From an uncultured Methanomassiliicoccales archaeon (lineage in GTDB: Archaea; Thermoplasmatota; Thermoplasmata; Methanomassiliicoccales; Methanomethylophilaceae), in NCBI GenBank assembly GCA_949292635.1, contig CASEZY010000001.1:158434-222433 (forward strand): a stretch of 64,000 nucleotides of DNA, read 5' to 3'. The position numbers and the translations under genes are program-made. Under the pieces are notes generated by a model. The model saw nothing but the letters and a program-made list of their open reading frames with translations, was not told the DNA's origin and did no database searches. This document shows, piece by piece, positions 33,012-40,921 of the stretch (position 1 is the first letter of the stretch; each line of letters begins with the position of its first letter).

Positions 33012-34043
33012 ATGCTGGAGATCGACTGCTCGAGAGGCGAGGGGGGAGGACAGGCCGTCCGCACATCCGTAGCCATGGCTGCGATCACCGGCAAGGCCAC
33101 CCATCTGACCCGCATCAGGGAGAACCGCCCCACCAACGGACTGTCGAGACAGCACTGCACCGCGGTGGAGGCTGTGGCGGCGATGACGGGATCCACCGTC
33201 ATCGGCAACACCTTCGGTTCCCAGGAACTTACCATAATCCCCGGGACGGAGAAGGAATACGACATCGTCAGGGACGTGGGCACCGCGGGAAGCATCACAT
33301 TGGTGTTGCAGGCCATGATACTGGCGTCCAGGAATCACGAGAGGCCGGTGCGCATGGACATCACCGGAGGCACCAATGTCATGTGGGCGCCTCCCATCGA
33401 TTATTACAAGCAGCTGCTGTTCCCGCTGATGGCCAAGACCGGGCTGAAGGCGGACCTGACCATCATGCAGAGGGGATTCTACCCCGAAGGAGGGGGCAGG
33501 GTCATCGTCACCCTGGACCCCATGAAGCACATCTCCCCGCTCAAGATGCACGAGCTGGGCGAACTGAAGTCGGTACGCGGGACATGCTTCGTGCAGAACC
33601 TGCCCGCGTGGCTCGGCGATCAGCTGATGGAAGGATGCATGAGCGTCCTGGAGGACTACGACGTGGACATCGAGGTGGAACGCACCGAAGACGGCATCTC
33701 CAAGGGAGCTGGCATGTCGCTGGTGGCCGAATACGAGAACGGTGTGCTGGGAAGCAACGTGCTCACCTCTAGGGGCCATCCCGCCAGGCAGGCGGGCATC
33801 GACGTGGCCAACGACCTTGTTGGCAACATGGCTTCCGGCGCCACCATGGACGTACACACCGCCGACCAGATCCTCCCGTACCTGGCCATGGCGGACGGGG
33901 ACAGCTCGTTCACGGTCTCCAAGATCAGCAGACACCTATTGAGCCAGATGGATACATTGGAGACCTTCCTCAACGTCAGGTTCGGCGTTGTGCGCAAGGG
34001 TAGCCTTTATCACCTCACCGTCACCCCGGGGGCGGAGAATTGA
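33012..34043 (+). CDS. rtcA: RNA 3'-terminal phosphate cyclase
   Basis: A 343-residue enzyme that uses ATP to turn RNA 3'-phosphates into 2',3'-cyclic phosphates. The N-terminus DCSRGEGGGQAVRTSVAMAAITGK and the catalytic-His region HTADQILPYLAMADG near the C-terminus are diagnostic, as is GFYPEGGGRV. It starts the rtcA-riboflavin reductase pair with a four-base overlap at its 3' end and is divergent from the tRNA gene. Confidence 0.93.
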   Translation: MLEIDCSRGEGGGQAVRTSVAMAAITGKATHLTRIRENRPTNGLSRQHCTAVEAVAAMTGSTVIGNTFGSQELTIIPGTEKEYDIVRDVGTAGSITLVLQAMILASRNHERPVRMDITGGTNVMWAPPIDYYKQLLFPLMAKTGLKADLTIMQRGFYPEGGGRVIVTLDPMKHISPLKMHELGELKSVRGTCFVQNLPAWLGDQLMEGCMSVLEDYDVDIEVERTEDGISKGAGMSLVAEYENGVLGSNVLTSRGHPARQAGIDVANDLVGNMASGATMDVHTADQILPYLAMADGDSSFTVSKISRHLLSQMDTLETFLNVRFGVVRKGSLYHLTVTPGAEN

Positions 34044-34660
34044 GACCTTACGTCCACATCAACTGCGCCATGAGCGCCGACGGCAAGATCGCCGGCAGCG
34101 AACGCAAGCAGGTAAGGATATCCTCCAAGGAGGACAAGGATCGCGTGAAAGGATTGCGCATGAGATATGACGCGATCCTGGTCGGTGTCGGCACCGTGAT
34201 CGCCGACGACCCCCATCTCACGGTGAAGGGACGTCCTATCGAAGAGAATCAGGTTAGAATTGTCCTCGATCCCCACGGCAGGACCCCAGAAGATGCCGCT
34301 GTCCTCAACGGCATGGCGAGGACGATCATAGTCACCTTGGACTCGTGCACCGGTACCTGGCAGAACACGGAGGTCCTGAGGGTGCCGGCATTGGATATCG
34401 ATGACATCCTCTCGAAACTATACGACACCGGTATCCGCAGCATCCTTGTGGAAGGGGGAGGCACCACCATAGCTTCCTTCCTCAAAGCGGAGGCAGTGGA
34501 CGAGCTGACGATCTTCGTCGGCAGCATGATCATCGGCGGGAAGGATTCTCCCACCCCTGCCGACGGGGAGGGTTGGGTGAAGGATGGGGGGCTGCATCTG
34601 GCACTTCAGGGCGCAGAGGTCCTCGGAGACGGCGTCCTCCTTTCCTACAGGCTGTCCTGA
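34040..34660 (+). CDS. arfC: 2,5-diamino-6-(ribosylamino)-pyrimidinone 5'-phosphate reductase
   Basis: A 206-residue RibD-C-terminal-domain reductase of the archaeal riboflavin/F420 pathway, reducing the ribose side chain with NAD(P)H. Signatures are HINCAMSADGKIAG, RYDAILVGVGTVIADDPHLT, and ILVEGGGTTIASFL. The start is a TTG that overlaps the rtcA stop. The 3' end overlaps the 3' end of the convergent regulator gene by 16 bases. Flavin and F420 demand is high in methanogens. Confidence 0.9.
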   Translation: MRPYVHINCAMSADGKIAGSERKQVRISSKEDKDRVKGLRMRYDAILVGVGTVIADDPHLTVKGRPIEENQVRIVLDPHGRTPEDAAVLNGMARTIIVTLDSCTGTWQNTEVLRVPALDIDDILSKLYDTGIRSILVEGGGTTIASFLKAEAVDELTIFVGSMIIGGKDSPTPADGEGWVKDGGLHLALQGAEVLGDGVLLSYRLS

Positions 34661-35391
34661 ACCGGCTCGAACTTCATGCGGATGTAGTTGTTGCGGTCGC
34701 CGAAGACCTCCTGGTCGGTGATCCTGTATTCCTTTCCCAGATTGTTCTCCATCACCGTGGTGAGGAACCCCGACACGAAGGATGCCATCACCTCCGCCGT
34801 CGTATACGTGAGATCGATGGTGTCCCTGAACAGGATGGTTATGGGGTCCTTGGAGTACACCGCCAGTTCTCCCAGCTGGAAGCTGTCGAAGTGCTCCTTG
34901 ACCCCGTCAAGCAGCCTTCCCACGCTCTTCGACGTGATCTCGTCGGCGAAATGCTCCGCCATGTTGCTGCCGATGGTGAACATCACCGGCGCCAGGTCCA
35001 GGCCGACGCCGTCGGATATGAGGATCATGGACCTGAGGATCAGGTTGCTGGAGAGCTCCGGCATCACCTTGGCCACCCCCAATATGTCCCTGGAGAGTGC
35101 CAGCGCGGTACGGTCAGGGCGTTTGGAGCGGATCAGCGGGTCCGAGATGAGGTAATACACCTTGCTGCGGCCGTCCTCCGGGTTGTCACGGTATCCCACC
35201 AGACCGTCGCGGACAAGGTTATCCAAATGCACGGTCAGGGTGGAACGGCTCCTGCCTACTATGATGGATATCTCGGTGGAGGTCATGTCCCCGTCCTGCA
35301 GCGCATTCAGGATACGGCGCTGGATGCCGCTGGACACCTTCACGAAGCCGTCCCCCATCATGTACAGCTCGAAGTCCCCGCTGTCGTACAT
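34645..35391 (-). CDS. ArsR-type HTH transcription regulator with V4R-like C-terminal domain
   Basis: A 248-residue predicted DNA-binding regulator. Residues about 15-85 form a winged helix (IQRRILNALQDGDMTSTEISIIVGRSRSTLTVHLDNLVRDGLVGY, then NPEDGRSKVYYLISD). The C-terminal ~150 residues resemble a V4R-type sensor domain. This is the architecture of the methanogen redox regulator MsvR, but no Cys is present in the whole protein, so thiol-based redox sensing of the MsvR kind is unlikely. The gene ends with TAG; the next in-frame stop is TGA 13 codons on. A 7-bp inverted repeat lies eight bases before the start, a likely autoregulatory site. Confidence 0.75.
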   Translation of the reverse strand: MYDSGDFELYMMGDGFVKVSSGIQRRILNALQDGDMTSTEISIIVGRSRSTLTVHLDNLVRDGLVGYRDNPEDGRSKVYYLISDPLIRSKRPDRTALALSRDILGVAKVMPELSSNLILRSMILISDGVGLDLAPVMFTIGSNMAEHFADEITSKSVGRLLDGVKEHFDSFQLGELAVYSKDPITILFRDTIDLTYTTAEVMASFVSGFLTTVMENNLGKEYRITDQEVFGDRNNYIRMKFEPVQDSL

Positions 35392-35398
35392 GAACGTC

Positions 35399-35428
35399 CG
35401 AAGCGTTTGGCACTGGATAACCGCTTCG
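35399..35428. promoter_or_regulatory. Inverted repeat between regulator gene and mtnA
   Basis: CGAAGCG (35399-35405) and CGCTTCG (35422-35428) form perfect 7-bp arms with a 16-base spacer, centre to centre 23 bp or about two helical turns. It lies in the divergent gap beside the HTH regulator and is a natural candidate for its own operator. Confidence 0.45.
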
Positions 35429-35479
35429 TCGCCATCAAGGTTTTACGGTGCGAGCCTATAGACGATGACAGGTGCCACC

Positions 35480-36478
35480 ATGAGGGTCAGGACCGAGAAC
35501 GGTGAGAAGGATGTCCGGGCGGTTTGGTTCGCGGACGGACGGGTTGTTATGATCGACCAGCGCAAGCTGCCCCACGAGCTGACCTTCGTGTCCTTCGACG
35601 ACTACAGGGACGTGGCAGAGGCCATCCGCAACATGACCACCCGCGGAGCCCCCTCCATAGGCGCCACGGCCGCATACGCCATGTGCCTCGCAGCTCTGAA
35701 GGAGGAGAATCTGGCACAGGCCGCCAAGGACATAAAGGCTGCAAGACCCACCGCCAACGACCTGTTCTATGCGGTGGACCGCATGGCCGAGGCACTGGCC
35801 GCCGGGGAGGACCCCGTGAAGGCCGCTGATGCATATGCGGAGTCCATGGTGTCCAAGTGCAAGGCCATCGGCGAATACGGGGCACCGCTGATCAAGGACG
35901 GGTTCAAGGTGATGACCCACTGCAACGCCGGAGCCTTGGCGACTGTTGATATAGGCACTGCATTGGCACCCATCAGGAAGGCCTGGGAGGAGGGGAAACG
36001 CTTCTTCGTCTACGCCTCCGAGACCAGACCCCGCCTGCAGGGGATGCAGCTCACCGCCTGGGAGTTGAATCAGGAGGGTATAGATCACGCCATCATCCCC
36101 GACGGGGCGTCGGGACACTTCATCAGACAGGGCGTGGACATGATCATCGTGGGCGCTGACCGCATCGCCGCCAACGGGGACTTCGCCAACAAGATCGGCA
36201 CCTTCGAGAAGGCCGTGTTGGCCAAGGAGTTCGGCGTGCCGTTCTATGTGGCCGCCCCGATATCCACATTCGACTTCGAGACCGCCACCGGGGAGGACAT
36301 CGTCATCGAGAACCGCTCCGAGGAGGAGGTCACCATGGTCGCCGGGATCAGGATCGCTCCCGAGGGATCCCCCGCTCTGAACCCGGCGTTCGACATGACC
36401 CCTGCCAGGTACGTGACGGGGTTCATCACCGAGAAGGGTATCCTCAAGCCCTCGGAGATCGGCAGGGTGAGAGGATGA
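35480..36478 (+). CDS. mtnA: Methylthioribose-1-phosphate isomerase (MtnA) family
   Basis: A 332-residue aldose-ketose isomerase of the eIF2B superfamily. The catalytic Cys is in VMTHCNAGALAT and the catalytic Asp in IIVGADRIAANGD; TTRGAPSIGATAAY and ASETRPRLQGMQLTAWEL are typical. It acts on 5-methylthioribose-1-phosphate and, in methanogens, also on 5-deoxyribose-1-phosphate made from 5'-deoxyadenosine. I chose the ATG at 35480, with AGGTG five bases before it; ATG at 35465 is the alternative. The next gene, a class II aldolase, overlaps by four bases and supplies the following step. Confidence 0.92.
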   Translation: MRVRTENGEKDVRAVWFADGRVVMIDQRKLPHELTFVSFDDYRDVAEAIRNMTTRGAPSIGATAAYAMCLAALKEENLAQAAKDIKAARPTANDLFYAVDRMAEALAAGEDPVKAADAYAESMVSKCKAIGEYGAPLIKDGFKVMTHCNAGALATVDIGTALAPIRKAWEEGKRFFVYASETRPRLQGMQLTAWELNQEGIDHAIIPDGASGHFIRQGVDMIIVGADRIAANGDFANKIGTFEKAVLAKEFGVPFYVAAPISTFDFETATGEDIVIENRSEEEVTMVAGIRIAPEGSPALNPAFDMTPARYVTGFITEKGILKPSEIGRVRG

Positions 36479-37077
36479 ACGAAGCCTACGCCCGCATGTC
36501 CTTGGCGGAGACGTGCAAGATGCTGTACGACCGGAACCTGACGGTATCCGCAGGCGGCAACATGAGCGTCCGTCTGGACGAGGAATACATACTGATCACC
36601 CCCAGCGGCAGGAACAAGGGCCTGCTGGAGCCGGAGGACATGATCATGGTGTCCATGGAGGGCGAACCCGTCGGTGACGTGAAGCCTTCCATCGAGACGG
36701 GCATGCATCTGGCTCTTTACAAGAACAACCCCGAGACCAATGCGGTGGTGCACTGCCACCCCCTGAACTGCGTGGCACTCACCATCAAGGGCAAGGTTCG
36801 CACGGACATCACCCCCGAGGGCGTCCTGCTTCTCGGAGATGTGCCGACTTTAGGATACATCACGCCGGGCACCAAGGAACTGGCGGACGCCGTCGGCGCC
36901 CACGCATCGTCCAAAGCGATATTGTTGGCCAGACACGGCGCGGTGACACAGGGAAGGAACCTCCAGGACGCCTACGACCGCATGGAGGAGCTGGAGTTCC
37001 AGGCCAAGCTACAGATGTTGGTGGGAAGATGCCGGGGCCTGCCGAAGGCAGAGGTGGAGAAGCTCAGGGGGATGTGA
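36475..37077 (+). CDS. Class II aldolase (fuculose/methylthioribulose-phosphate aldolase family)
   Basis: A 200-residue zinc aldolase of the AraD/FucA family. Residues include GGNMSVRLDEEYILITPSG, KPSIETGMHLALYKN with the catalytic Glu, the zinc-binding VVHCHPLNCVAL and LLARHGAVTQG. Following mtnA with an ATGA overlap, it most likely cleaves 5-deoxyribulose-1-phosphate and/or 5-methylthioribulose-1-phosphate to dihydroxyacetone phosphate and an aldehyde, recycling the ribose of 5'-deoxyadenosine from radical SAM enzymes. Fuculose-1-phosphate is another possible substrate. Confidence 0.88.
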   Translation: MNEAYARMSLAETCKMLYDRNLTVSAGGNMSVRLDEEYILITPSGRNKGLLEPEDMIMVSMEGEPVGDVKPSIETGMHLALYKNNPETNAVVHCHPLNCVALTIKGKVRTDITPEGVLLLGDVPTLGYITPGTKELADAVGAHASSKAILLARHGAVTQGRNLQDAYDRMEELEFQAKLQMLVGRCRGLPKAEVEKLRGM

Positions 37078-38157
37078 ATGATCGTCCTTGTCACCAAATG
37101 GTTCGGCGTGTTCCTCTGCGACGGGGAGAAGGTCATCGACAAGCGTCTGATGCCCAAGGACGCTGATGCCATAGCCGAGAAGCTGGCGCTTGTGCAGAGA
37201 GGGGGCATCCTCCCGGAGGAGCAGCAGCTCGCCGAGGGCAGGGAGAGGCTGGCCGTCTCCGAGAGGAGGCAGTCACCCCTGGGGAAGCCCGTGCTATTCG
37301 ATTCCTCATTCATCAAAGCGGAGAGCTACGGCTTCGGTCAGGAGCTGATGCACGATGCGATGATGGGACTGGGGAGGCTGCGCACATCCGAGCCCATCGG
37401 CAGCGACCGCTCCGCTGTGCAAGCTGTTCGCTCTTTGGACGACCTCATCGAGACGTGCAACCTGATGAACGAGCGCCTCCACGAATGGTACGGCATGCAC
37501 TTCCCGGAACTGGCGGACTTCGCCAGGGACAGTAGGTACGCCGAACTGGTGGCAAAGCACGGGGAGAGGGAAGGCATCATCGAGGAGTTGGGTCTGGACA
37601 TCCAATCCATGGGTGCGGACTTCGATCCCGACGACATGCGTGCCGTCCAGGACCTGGCGGATCAGTTATGCATGGTCTACGAGACCCGTGAGCGCACCGA
37701 GGGGTACATATCGGAGATAGTGGGCAAGACGTCGCCCAGCCTCTGCACGCTTGTAGGCGGACCGCTGGCGGCGAGACTGGTCTCGTTGGCCGGCGGATTG
37801 GAAAGATTGGCCACGCTGCCGTCGTCCACCGTCCAGATGCTCGGTGCCGAGAAGGCCATGTTCCGTCATCTCAGGTCCGGGAAGAAGCCTCCGAAGCACG
37901 GGATCATCTATCAGCACCCCGACGTGCACAGGGCCCCGTACTGGCAGAGAGGGGCCATCGCGAGAGCCTTGGCGGGGAAGATATCCATCGCCGCCAGGGT
38001 GGACGCCTTCGGCGAGGGCGATGCCGGCGAGAGACTCAAGGAGGAGTTCGCGGCCAGGGTGGAGGAGATCCGCAGGGCCCGTCCCGAACCTCCCAAGAGG
38101 GAGAAGAGGAAACCCTCCAAAGGCAAGCGCAGACGCCCCAAGCAGCGTTCCTTATAG
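37078..38157 (+). CDS. nop5: C/D box ribonucleoprotein protein Nop5 (Nop56/58)
   Basis: A 359-residue core protein of the C/D box sRNP that guides 2'-O-methylation of rRNA and tRNA. The coiled-coil region (about 120-210) precedes the NOP domain with SPSLCTLVGGPLAARLVSLAGGLERLATLPSSTVQMLGAEKAMFRHL and PPKHGIIYQHP. The tail is strongly basic (KREKRKPSKGKRRRPKQRSL). The fibrillarin gene, often next to nop5, is not adjacent. The start follows the aldolase stop directly. The stop is TAG (38155-38157) followed at once by in-frame TAA, notable if TAG can be read as pyrrolysine. Confidence 0.93.
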   Translation: MIVLVTKWFGVFLCDGEKVIDKRLMPKDADAIAEKLALVQRGGILPEEQQLAEGRERLAVSERRQSPLGKPVLFDSSFIKAESYGFGQELMHDAMMGLGRLRTSEPIGSDRSAVQAVRSLDDLIETCNLMNERLHEWYGMHFPELADFARDSRYAELVAKHGEREGIIEELGLDIQSMGADFDPDDMRAVQDLADQLCMVYETRERTEGYISEIVGKTSPSLCTLVGGPLAARLVSLAGGLERLATLPSSTVQMLGAEKAMFRHLRSGKKPPKHGIIYQHPDVHRAPYWQRGAIARALAGKISIAARVDAFGEGDAGERLKEEFAARVEEIRRARPEPPKREKRKPSKGKRRRPKQRSL

Positions 38158-38160
38158 TAA

Positions 38161-38278
38161 TAATTATAAGAGCCTCTCCGTTAATACCCAGGTATGAACC
38201 GCGAGAAGTCTGCATACCTGTACCGCGACGTACAGCCGATGCGCACCGGCAAGCGGATTACATGAAGGAGTGTTAGAT
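38161..38278 (+). promoter_or_regulatory. Promoter and leader of the eIF5A-agmatinase operon
   Basis: The 121-base gap after nop5 starts with a TATA-like AATTATAAG (38162-38170). The perfect inverted repeat CAGGTATG (38189-38196) / CATACCTG (38213-38220) has a 16-base spacer and its left arm contains the ATG of a 23-codon ORF. An AAGGAG ribosome-binding site for eIF5A lies at 38265-38270. Confidence 0.5.
38194..38265 (+). CDS. Possible 23-residue leader peptide upstream of eIF5A
   Basis: A short ORF reads MNREKSAYLYRDVQP followed by MRTGKRIT. It begins at the distance from the TATA-like element expected for a leaderless transcript and ends in TGA inside the eIF5A ribosome-binding site. Most of its codons end in G or C, as in neighbouring genes. 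Its start codon lies in the left arm of an inverted repeat that could hide it in RNA. It may be a regulatory leader for the polyamine/hypusine-linked operon, or chance. It resembles no protein I know. Confidence 0.35.
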   Translation: MNREKSAYLYRDVQPMRTGKRIT

Positions 38279-38662
38279 ATGGCAGATTGGGAGATGAAGG
38301 AGATCAGGGAACTGAAGGTGGGCAGGTACGTCAACATCGACGACGAGCCTTGCAAGATCATTTCTATTTCCACCTCCAAGCCCGGAAAGCACGGCTCTGC
38401 GAAAGCCAACATCGATGCGGCAAGCATCTTCACCGGGGCCAAGAAGTCCCTGGTCGGACCCGTCAGCACCAAGGTCCAGGTCCCTCTCATCGACAAGAGG
38501 AAAGGACAGATCATCTCCGTTCAGGGGGACGAGGTGCAGATCATGGACCTGGAGACCTATGAGAACTTCACCATGACCATCAACCCCGACCACGAGTGCG
38601 TCATCGAGGATGGCGCCGAAGTGATGTACATCATCGCGATGGACAGATACAAACTGATGTGA
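38279..38662 (+). CDS. eif5a: Translation factor aIF5A (hypusine-containing)
   Basis: A 127-residue archaeal eIF5A that binds the ribosomal E/P region and relieves stalling. The modification loop ISTSKPGKHGSAKANIDAASIF holds the Lys to be turned into (deoxy)hypusine, Lys37. The C-terminal OB-fold follows (GQIISVQGDEVQIMDLETYENFTM). I chose the ATG at 38279, eight bases after GGAG; a GTG three codons upstream lacks a suitable site. Agmatinase follows after nine bases, linking polyamine supply to hypusine formation. Confidence 0.95.
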   Translation: MADWEMKEIRELKVGRYVNIDDEPCKIISISTSKPGKHGSAKANIDAASIFTGAKKSLVGPVSTKVQVPLIDKRKGQIISVQGDEVQIMDLETYENFTMTINPDHECVIEDGAEVMYIIAMDRYKLM

Positions 38663-38671
38663 GGCTGCAGG

Positions 38672-39526
38672 ATGCCGAACGGGACCTCGTTCGCCGATGC
38701 AGAGGCGTCATACAACGACGCCGACATCTGTATCTACGGCATCCCGTACGACCACACCGCGTGCTTCAGGGCCGGGGCCCGCGAGGGCCCAATGGCCATC
38801 AGGCGTGCCTCTTACAATTTTGAAAGGACGCATTTCGAACACGGCAGACTGCCGCAAGCCGCGATCTTCGATTACGGGGACTGCGACGACTTCTTCCTCC
38901 CCGAGGACATGGTGGACGATGTCACCTTCGCCATGGGGAACGCCGTCAGGGACGGTAAGTTCACCATCGCCATGGGCGGGGAGCATTCGGTCAACATACC
39001 GATCATGCGCCTGTTCCCCGAGAGGGAGGTGGCGTTGATCTCCATAGACGCCCACCTGGACTCCAGGGACGAGTACATGGGCACCGGGCTGAGCCATGCC
39101 TGCATCACCAGGAGGTTCGCCGATGTGCATGGTACCGATAACGTGTACGTCCTGGGCGTCAGGTCCATCTCGGAGGAGGAGCTGGAGATGGAAGAACAAG
39201 TTCCGTACATCAGCGCCTACGAAATCCTGGACAACGGCATCGAATCCGCCATCAAGAAGGCGCTGGACTCGGTGAAGGCGGAGAAGGTGTACATCACCGT
39301 GGACATAGACGGGATCGACCCCGCCTACGCCCCGGGCACCGGCACGCCGGAGCCCTTCGGTCTTCACCCCTACGACGTGAAGAAGATCATCAACGCCGCG
39401 GGAGACCGTCTGGTGGGATTCGACGTCTGCGAGGTCTGCCCTCCAGCGGACCCCACGGGAGCCACCGCCGTTCTGGCGGCAAGGCTGATAAAAGAGGCGA
39501 TGGCCGTCTATTCAAGACGGCTGTGA
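38672..39526 (+). CDS. speB: Agmatinase (ureohydrolase family)
   Basis: A 284-residue Mn-dependent ureohydrolase that converts agmatine to putrescine and urea. Metal-binding motifs are AMGGEHSVN, SIDAHLDSRDEY and TVDIDGIDPAYAPGTGTPEPFG. It shares the operon with eIF5A, whose hypusine side chain comes from spermidine or a related polyamine. The 3' end overlaps the convergent phosphohexomutase gene by 15 bases. Agmatinase is favoured over arginase by context and by the archaeal eIF5A pairing. Confidence 0.9.
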   Translation: MPNGTSFADAEASYNDADICIYGIPYDHTACFRAGAREGPMAIRRASYNFERTHFEHGRLPQAAIFDYGDCDDFFLPEDMVDDVTFAMGNAVRDGKFTIAMGGEHSVNIPIMRLFPEREVALISIDAHLDSRDEYMGTGLSHACITRRFADVHGTDNVYVLGVRSISEEELEMEEQVPYISAYEILDNGIESAIKKALDSVKAEKVYITVDIDGIDPAYAPGTGTPEPFGLHPYDVKKIINAAGDRLVGFDVCEVCPPADPTGATAVLAARLIKEAMAVYSRRL

Positions 39527-40921
39527 ACCCCTGATACGCTCCATTATCTCCTGAGCGACCTTCTCCGCCTCCGCCCCGCGGCTCTCCGCCAGGGCGGGAT
39601 CCTTGGATTCTGAATAGATCCTGAAGATGGGTTCGGTACCGGAGGGGCGCATCAGCACCCATCCGCCGTCGGGGAAGGTGACCTTCAGTCCGTCTGTGGT
39701 GTCAGCCTGTCCGCGGGAGGAGAACACCTCGGTCATGTTGGTGATCAGGTCGTTCTTGCGGTTGTTGGGGCACTCGATCTTCCTCTTGTCCACGTAGAAC
39801 TTGGGAAGGGCGTCGATCTGCTCCTGCAGGGGTCCGAAGCGGACTATGCACTCCAACATGCGGGCGATGGTCATAGCGCCGTCGCGACAATACTGGTGGT
39901 CTGCGAAGATCAGTCCACCGTTCTCCTCTCCGCCGAATGGTGCGCCCTCGGCCATCATGCGCCTGGCGACGATGGGGGAACCCACGGCAGTGTAAATCAG
40001 GTCGCCGCCGTTCTCCTTCACAACCTCCTCCACCATGGAGGATGAGCTCACGGGAGTGACCACCGTGCAACCCGGGTGGGCGTTCACCATGGTCTTGGCG
40101 ATGAGGGTGAGACTCTTGTCACCACTGACGAAGTTGCCCTCGGCGGTGGCGAAGACGGCACGGTCGGCGTCGCCGTCGTGAGCGATGCCCAGGTCGGCAC
40201 CTACGTCCTTGGTGAGACGGAGCATGTCCCTCAGGTGATCCTCTGTGGGCTCGCTGGGGTGTCCGGGGAACTCGCCCTGGGCGTTGGCGTTGAGGGTGAC
40301 GGCCCGTACGCCGAGTTTCTTCAGCAGAAGGGGGGTGGTCTGATAGGCCGCGCCGTTGGCACAGTCCACCACCGCGGTCAGTCCCGCCTTGCGGATCTCT
40401 GCCGCGTCCACGTGTGCTATGACGGCCTCGACGTAAGCCTCGCCGGCACCGGTGACCTGTTCGAGGCTGCCGATGGCGTTCCAGGGGTTGCAGGGGATCT
40501 GGGTCTCGTAGTAGCCTTCGATGGTCATCTCGTTCTCGCGGGCCATCTCGGTTCCGTCGCCGTCGATGCATTTGATGCCGTTGAACTGGGGAGGATTGTG
40601 GGAAGCGGTGATCATCACGCCTCCGACGACGTCGTCGTGGGTCTTCACGTAGAATTGGATTGCGGGGGTGGGCACGATGCCCAGGTCGAGCACGCGGCAT
40701 CCGGTGGCCATCAGACCGGAGGACACCGCGCTCTTGATCATGTCCCCAGAGACCCTGGTGTCGGTGGCCAGGGCCACAGACACGTCGCTGCCCTCGGGGG
40801 CGACGGTGGAGAAGTGCTTTCCTATGGATTTACCGAGCTGAAGTACCAGATCGATGGTCATGTCCTCGTTGATCACGCCTCTGACGCCGTTGGTACCGAA
40901 CAGTCTGGCCGTATCACTCAC
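39512..40921 (-). CDS. glmM: Phosphohexomutase (phosphoglucosamine/phosphomannomutase family)
   Basis: A 469-residue alpha-D-phosphohexomutase. The phosphoserine loop is MITASHNPPQFNGIK, the Mg loop is AHDGDADRAVF, the sugar loop GGEENGGLIF and the phosphate loop RPSGTEPIFRIY. It interconverts 1- and 6-phosphates of glucosamine, mannose or glucose; RLFGTNGVRG at the start suits the archaeal GlmM-like subgroup. The start is GTG, overlapping the DUF47 gene by eight bases. It is last in the ABC-transporter operon. Confidence 0.88.
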   Translation of the reverse strand: MSDTARLFGTNGVRGVINEDMTIDLVLQLGKSIGKHFSTVAPEGSDVSVALATDTRVSGDMIKSAVSSGLMATGCRVLDLGIVPTPAIQFYVKTHDDVVGGVMITASHNPPQFNGIKCIDGDGTEMARENEMTIEGYYETQIPCNPWNAIGSLEQVTGAGEAYVEAVIAHVDAAEIRKAGLTAVVDCANGAAYQTTPLLLKKLGVRAVTLNANAQGEFPGHPSEPTEDHLRDMLRLTKDVGADLGIAHDGDADRAVFATAEGNFVSGDKSLTLIAKTMVNAHPGCTVVTPVSSSSMVEEVVKENGGDLIYTAVGSPIVARRMMAEGAPFGGEENGGLIFADHQYCRDGAMTIARMLECIVRFGPLQEQIDALPKFYVDKRKIECPNNRKNDLITNMTEVFSSRGQADTTDGLKVTFPDGGWVLMRPSGTEPIFRIYSESKDPALAESRGAEAEKVAQEIMERIRGSQPS

